Source of the DNA: Chitinophaga agri
Lineage (GTDB): Bacteria; Bacteroidota; Bacteroidia; Chitinophagales; Chitinophagaceae
Reading direction: 5' to 3'
DNA: 64,000 nucleotides
Assembly: GCF_010093065.1 (NCBI RefSeq)
Contig: NZ_CP048113.1
Location: 6,652,001 to 6,716,000, forward strand
Shown: positions 61,835 through 64,000 of the stretch, piece by piece
Numbering within the stretch: position 1 is the stretch's first letter
Layout: each line of letters begins with the position of its first letter
Made by a program: the position numbers and the translations under genes
The notes under the pieces: model-generated
The model's database searches: none
What the model was told of the DNA's origin: nothing
Seen by the model: the letters and a program-made list of their open reading frames with translations, nothing else

Positions 61835-62347
61835 ATGCGCGTACTAAACAAACAGGAAAGAACAGCTGCATTCCTTTGGTTCCTTCTCTTCTTTATTGTT
61901 ACAGTAGGACTGTTCGTACTGGCTATATTTTTCAATTTCCAGGTACCTGCCAGAGAGAATGCAGACCTACGTAAGCAACTGGTGTCCTTCCGCCAGGAAC
62001 AGGCATTCCAGAGCGATTTTCTGCAACGGATGGAGAAGGTCAGGAACAACCTCGATTCTATTAATCTGCCTAACCAGAATGCCAACTATATGGACCAGGT
62101 AGTAGCACAGGATCTGGTGACAATGAGGAACAGTATTCCGAAGGAATCAGTGACACATTATGGACTCTATAATAACATCATTCAGAACCTGCTTTCTATT
62201 CAACAGGGAAAGCAACAAATGAGAGGTTTACAAAATGCACAACAAACGATCGCTGAGCTGAAAGAGAAGATCGCCGATCTCAACCGGGAACTGGAAACAG
62301 CGCGTAACGAGCTCGATTATAACAGACAGATTATGAGATCAAGATGA
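61835..62347 (+). CDS. tssO: T6SS single-span membrane protein TssO
   Basis: 170 residues. One membrane helix (about 10-34, FLWFLLFFIVTVGLFVLAIF) is followed by a largely helical periplasmic part with a coiled coil at the end (about 118-168, IAELKEKIADLNRELETARN). This size and topology fit TssO, which with TssN and TssP forms the Bacteroidetes T6SS membrane complex. It is 22 bases after tssK. The hcp gene follows after a promoter-containing gap. Confidence 0.87.
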   Translation: MRVLNKQERTAAFLWFLLFFIVTVGLFVLAIFFNFQVPARENADLRKQLVSFRQEQAFQSDFLQRMEKVRNNLDSINLPNQNANYMDQVVAQDLVTMRNSIPKESVTHYGLYNNIIQNLLSIQQGKQQMRGLQNAQQTIAELKEKIADLNRELETARNELDYNRQIMRSR

Positions 62348-62356
62348 GTTAAATTT

Positions 62357-62387
62357 TTGGTCGTATTAAAGGATTAATTTAAATTTG
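62357..62387 (+). promoter_or_regulatory. Dedicated promoter of tssD (hcp)
   Basis: TTG (62357-62359), exactly 20 bases, TAAATTTG (62380-62387), a full match to the Bacteroidetes -33/-7 consensus. The message would start near 62394 with an AT-rich leader of about 65 bases, allowing high separate expression of the tube protein. Confidence 0.85.
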
Positions 62388-62460
62388 GAAGATAAATTTT
62401 TAAATAAATAAATAGCTCATTTTTGTTAATTCTTTATTGCAAACCTTAAACATTTAACCC

Positions 62461-62847
62461 ATGTCCTTCAAATCAGTGTTTGAAGTAGCTGGCAAAAAAT
62501 TAGTGGTAAAACACTGCAGCTACGACCTCACCCAAGAAGTAGATGCTACCGGTCGCCCATCAGCTATCACACGTGGTGGCCGCATCCGTTTAAGCGTTGA
62601 ATCAACCGGAGAAACTGACCTCTTCGAATGGATGGTAAACAATTTCGAAAGAAAAGACGGTACCGTTACATTCTACAAAAGAGATTCTGATGCTCAGTTG
62701 AAACAACTGTCCTTCAAAGAAGGTTATTTGGTAAAGTTTGAAGAGTCTTTTGACGCTGATGACAAGAATCCAATGACTATTACATTCACCATTTCTGCCC
62801 GTGAATTGCATATGGGCAACGCTGTTCATGCCAATGAATGGGTATGA
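62461..62847 (+). CDS. tssD: T6SS tube protein TssD (Hcp-like)
   Basis: 128 residues. The sequence FKSVFEVAGKKLVVKHCSYD, then EVDATGRPSAITRGGRIRLS, FEWMVNNFERKDGTVTFYKR and ITFTISARELHMG matches the Bacteroidetes TssD group of Hcp. It forms stacked hexameric rings inside the sheath and carries effectors or is itself secreted. It has its own strong promoter and a strong terminator, so it is a high-expression unit. Confidence 0.95.
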   Translation: MSFKSVFEVAGKKLVVKHCSYDLTQEVDATGRPSAITRGGRIRLSVESTGETDLFEWMVNNFERKDGTVTFYKRDSDAQLKQLSFKEGYLVKFEESFDADDKNPMTITFTISARELHMGNAVHANEWV

Positions 62848-62883
62848 TGATGGTATAATTTGTTAACTTAACGTAATTGTACC

Positions 62884-62918
62884 AAGGCCCCTGCGAAAGC
62901 AGGGGCTTTTTGGTTTTT
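62884..62918 (+). terminator. Terminator of tssD
   Basis: GCCCCTGC and GCAGGGGC around a GAAA tetraloop, followed by TTTTTGGTTTTT. Confidence 0.95.
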
Positions 62919-62981
62919 ATACCGTGCGGCGGGGCGTTGATCATCAGTCGGTGTATTGCCCGGGCATTGTCCGTTAAAGCA

Positions 62982-63383
62982 TCAACGGTCCTGCTGCCCC
63001 GGCTTTATTCCCGCTTTCAATACAAACCACATCATTGCCGGAAACAACTGCATGGGTACTACCAGACCTGGGAACAACTCAGGCTGCGCCATATCCAGCG
63101 GAAGACTGACCATAAAAGGTATGACCATACTCAGCATCGTTATAACGGTTAACAATACTCCGGATAAAAACGCCCTCTCTTTTTTGAATAAGCGATGTAC
63201 CGTATAGCTAAGTAACGCGATCAGCATCCCTGCAAATATGCAGGCGCTGAATATACTCAGCGGAGATACCAGCGCATTAAAATTAACACCCAGTGTAGTG
63301 GTGTATAACCAGTAATAAAAAAAGGCAGCAAGTCCTGAAAGGATGCCTGCTGCCAGTCCGGTGAAATAATATCTTTTAAACAT
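62982..63383 (-). CDS. Small integral membrane protein of unknown function
   Basis: 133 residues from the ATG at 63383, preferred over a longer frame from 63440 because it starts 13 bases after the YceI-like gene stop and opens straight into a helix. Four membrane helices are visible (about 6-26, 37-60, 70-92, 100-120). No conserved catalytic residue stands out. It is probably co-transcribed with the YceI-family gene. Confidence 0.75.
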   Translation of the reverse strand: MFKRYYFTGLAAGILSGLAAFFYYWLYTTTLGVNFNALVSPLSIFSACIFAGMLIALLSYTVHRLFKKERAFLSGVLLTVITMLSMVIPFMVSLPLDMAQPELFPGLVVPMQLFPAMMWFVLKAGIKPGQQDR

Positions 63384-63396
63384 GCAATGACAATGC

Positions 63397-63930
63397 TTAT
63401 TGAGTAACAGGAACAGTGACCTGCAGTTTGAATACATCATCTACTCTGCCTCCCGCTTCACCTATACCAAAGTCTACACGGTTCACGTCAAAGTTGCCGG
63501 TGAAAGTACCTCCATTGCCATTCTTTGCGAAAGTGAACGGAATGGTGAATGGCTTTTTTACGCCATGTATTTCCAGTTCACCTTGTGCATCATATCCGGT
63601 AGCTGTTTTGGTTACTTTGGACGAAGTAAAATGAATAACAGGATATTTCGATGCGTCGAACCATTTACTGCCTTTTGCATGTGTGTTTTTTAAACCATTA
63701 CCGGTATTGATCGAACTGACAGGGATCGTTACATCAAACTTTGCGGCGGGTAGATTATGTTCATCAAACACCACCTGACCTTTCAGCTCTTTGAAAATAC
63801 CGGTAGCGCCGGAGCCGGAAAATTTAATGGAATAGCCGTCTGCGATCTTCCAGCTTTGGGAAACCACAAAAGTAAAAGCAGAAGCAAATAGTACTACTGC
63901 AAATGCGATGGGATAGCGTGCTCTTTTCAT
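63397..63930 (-). CDS. YceI-family lipocalin-like exported protein
   Basis: 177 residues with a signal peptide (about 7-24). The mature part shows the YceI pattern: YSIKFSGSGATGIFKELKG, VTIPVSSINTGNGLKNTHAK, WFDASKYPVIHFTSSKVT and VDFGIGEAGGRVDDVFKLQV. The fold is an elongated barrel that holds a polyisoprenoid or other lipid in the periplasm. It heads a two-gene unit with a small membrane protein. Confidence 0.94.
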   Translation of the reverse strand: MKRARYPIAFAVVLFASAFTFVVSQSWKIADGYSIKFSGSGATGIFKELKGQVVFDEHNLPAAKFDVTIPVSSINTGNGLKNTHAKGSKWFDASKYPVIHFTSSKVTKTATGYDAQGELEIHGVKKPFTIPFTFAKNGNGGTFTGNFDVNRVDFGIGEAGGRVDDVFKLQVTVPVTQ

Positions 63931-63958
63931 TGTATGTTCATTGGATAAATGAATGGAT

Positions 63959-63989
63959 CAAATGTAATCTGATAATTTGTTGACTGCAA
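63959..63989 (-). promoter_or_regulatory. Bacteroidetes-type promoter of the YceI gene
   Basis: On the minus strand: TTG (63989-63987), exactly 20 bases, TACATTTG (63966-63959), a full consensus match about 30 bases ahead of the ATG at 63930. Confidence 0.85.
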
Positions 63990-64000
63990 AAAGGATACCT

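Noticed and set aside
1..64000. CRISPR arrays, tRNA or rRNA genes, insertion sequences
   Set aside because: No regularly spaced repeats, no cloverleaf or rRNA core sequences, and no transposase or integrase frame were recognised.

Overview
The window looks like the chromosome of a Bacteroidota bacterium, most likely a member of the Chitinophagaceae (Chitinophaga or a close relative). The reasons are a SusC/SusD pair driven by a FecR anti-sigma/ECF sigma pair, a subtype iii (Bacteroidetes) type VI secretion cluster, DUF6520 and FkbM families, and many promoters of the Bacteroidetes kind (TTG, 19-20 bases, TAnnTTTG). The genus is an inference; there is no rRNA or tRNA gene to anchor it.

Layout. 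1-2.1 kb: end of a CheR methyltransferase, a stand-alone CheB methylesterase domain and a receiver-histidine kinase hybrid. 2.2-9.3 kb: FecR and ECF sigma (minus strand), divergent from a SusC receptor with an STN signalling domain and its SusD partner. 9.3-13.1 kb: TlpA-like thioredoxin protein, small Cys-containing DUF6520-like exported protein, a decayed second copy of it, a propeller-like membrane-anchored protein, a MauE/DoxX membrane protein and an AraC-type fragment. 13.3-20.9 kb: Gfo/Idh/MocA oxidoreductase, HEAT-repeat protein, lipoproteins and a GH2 glycosidase. 21.0-33.8 kb: a tightly packed minus-strand exopolysaccharide operon (acyltransferase, Wza, Wzc, flippase, two FkbM and one type-11 methyltransferases, two glycosyltransferases, polymerase, priming transferase), with two further FkbM-like genes at 34.2-35.9 kb on the plus strand. 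36-38.5 kb: RtcB RNA ligase and an MBL-fold hydrolase. 39.1-42.2 kb: a copper-handling group (His/Cys-rich exported protein, DUF3347 protein, multicopper oxidase fused to an outer-membrane barrel). 42.3-45.1 kb: an outer-membrane barrel gene with an elaborate four-site operator, an AraC regulator and an Ada-like AraC-alkyltransferase.

45.6-62.9 kb: the T6SS cluster. TssH(ClpV)-TssB-TssC, a TraN/VirB9-like exported protein and a lytic transglycosylase run on the plus strand; TssF-TssE-TssP(PKD) run on the minus strand; TssG-TssN-TssK-TssO-TssD(Hcp) run on the plus strand. Between the two halves sits a two-gene ATPase + HNH nuclease module (52.4-54.9 kb) that resembles Septu (PtuA/PtuB) anti-phage defence, carries its own promoter and looks more AT-rich than its surroundings. 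This is the best candidate for an unusual system here. No VgrG, PAAR or effector gene is visible in the window. The window closes with a small membrane protein and a YceI-family protein.

The most informative non-coding signals are the 21-bp-phased inverted operator array just upstream of the -33 box at 42.38-42.51 kb, a strong hairpin after tssC, the dedicated hcp promoter, and several bidirectional terminators between convergent genes.
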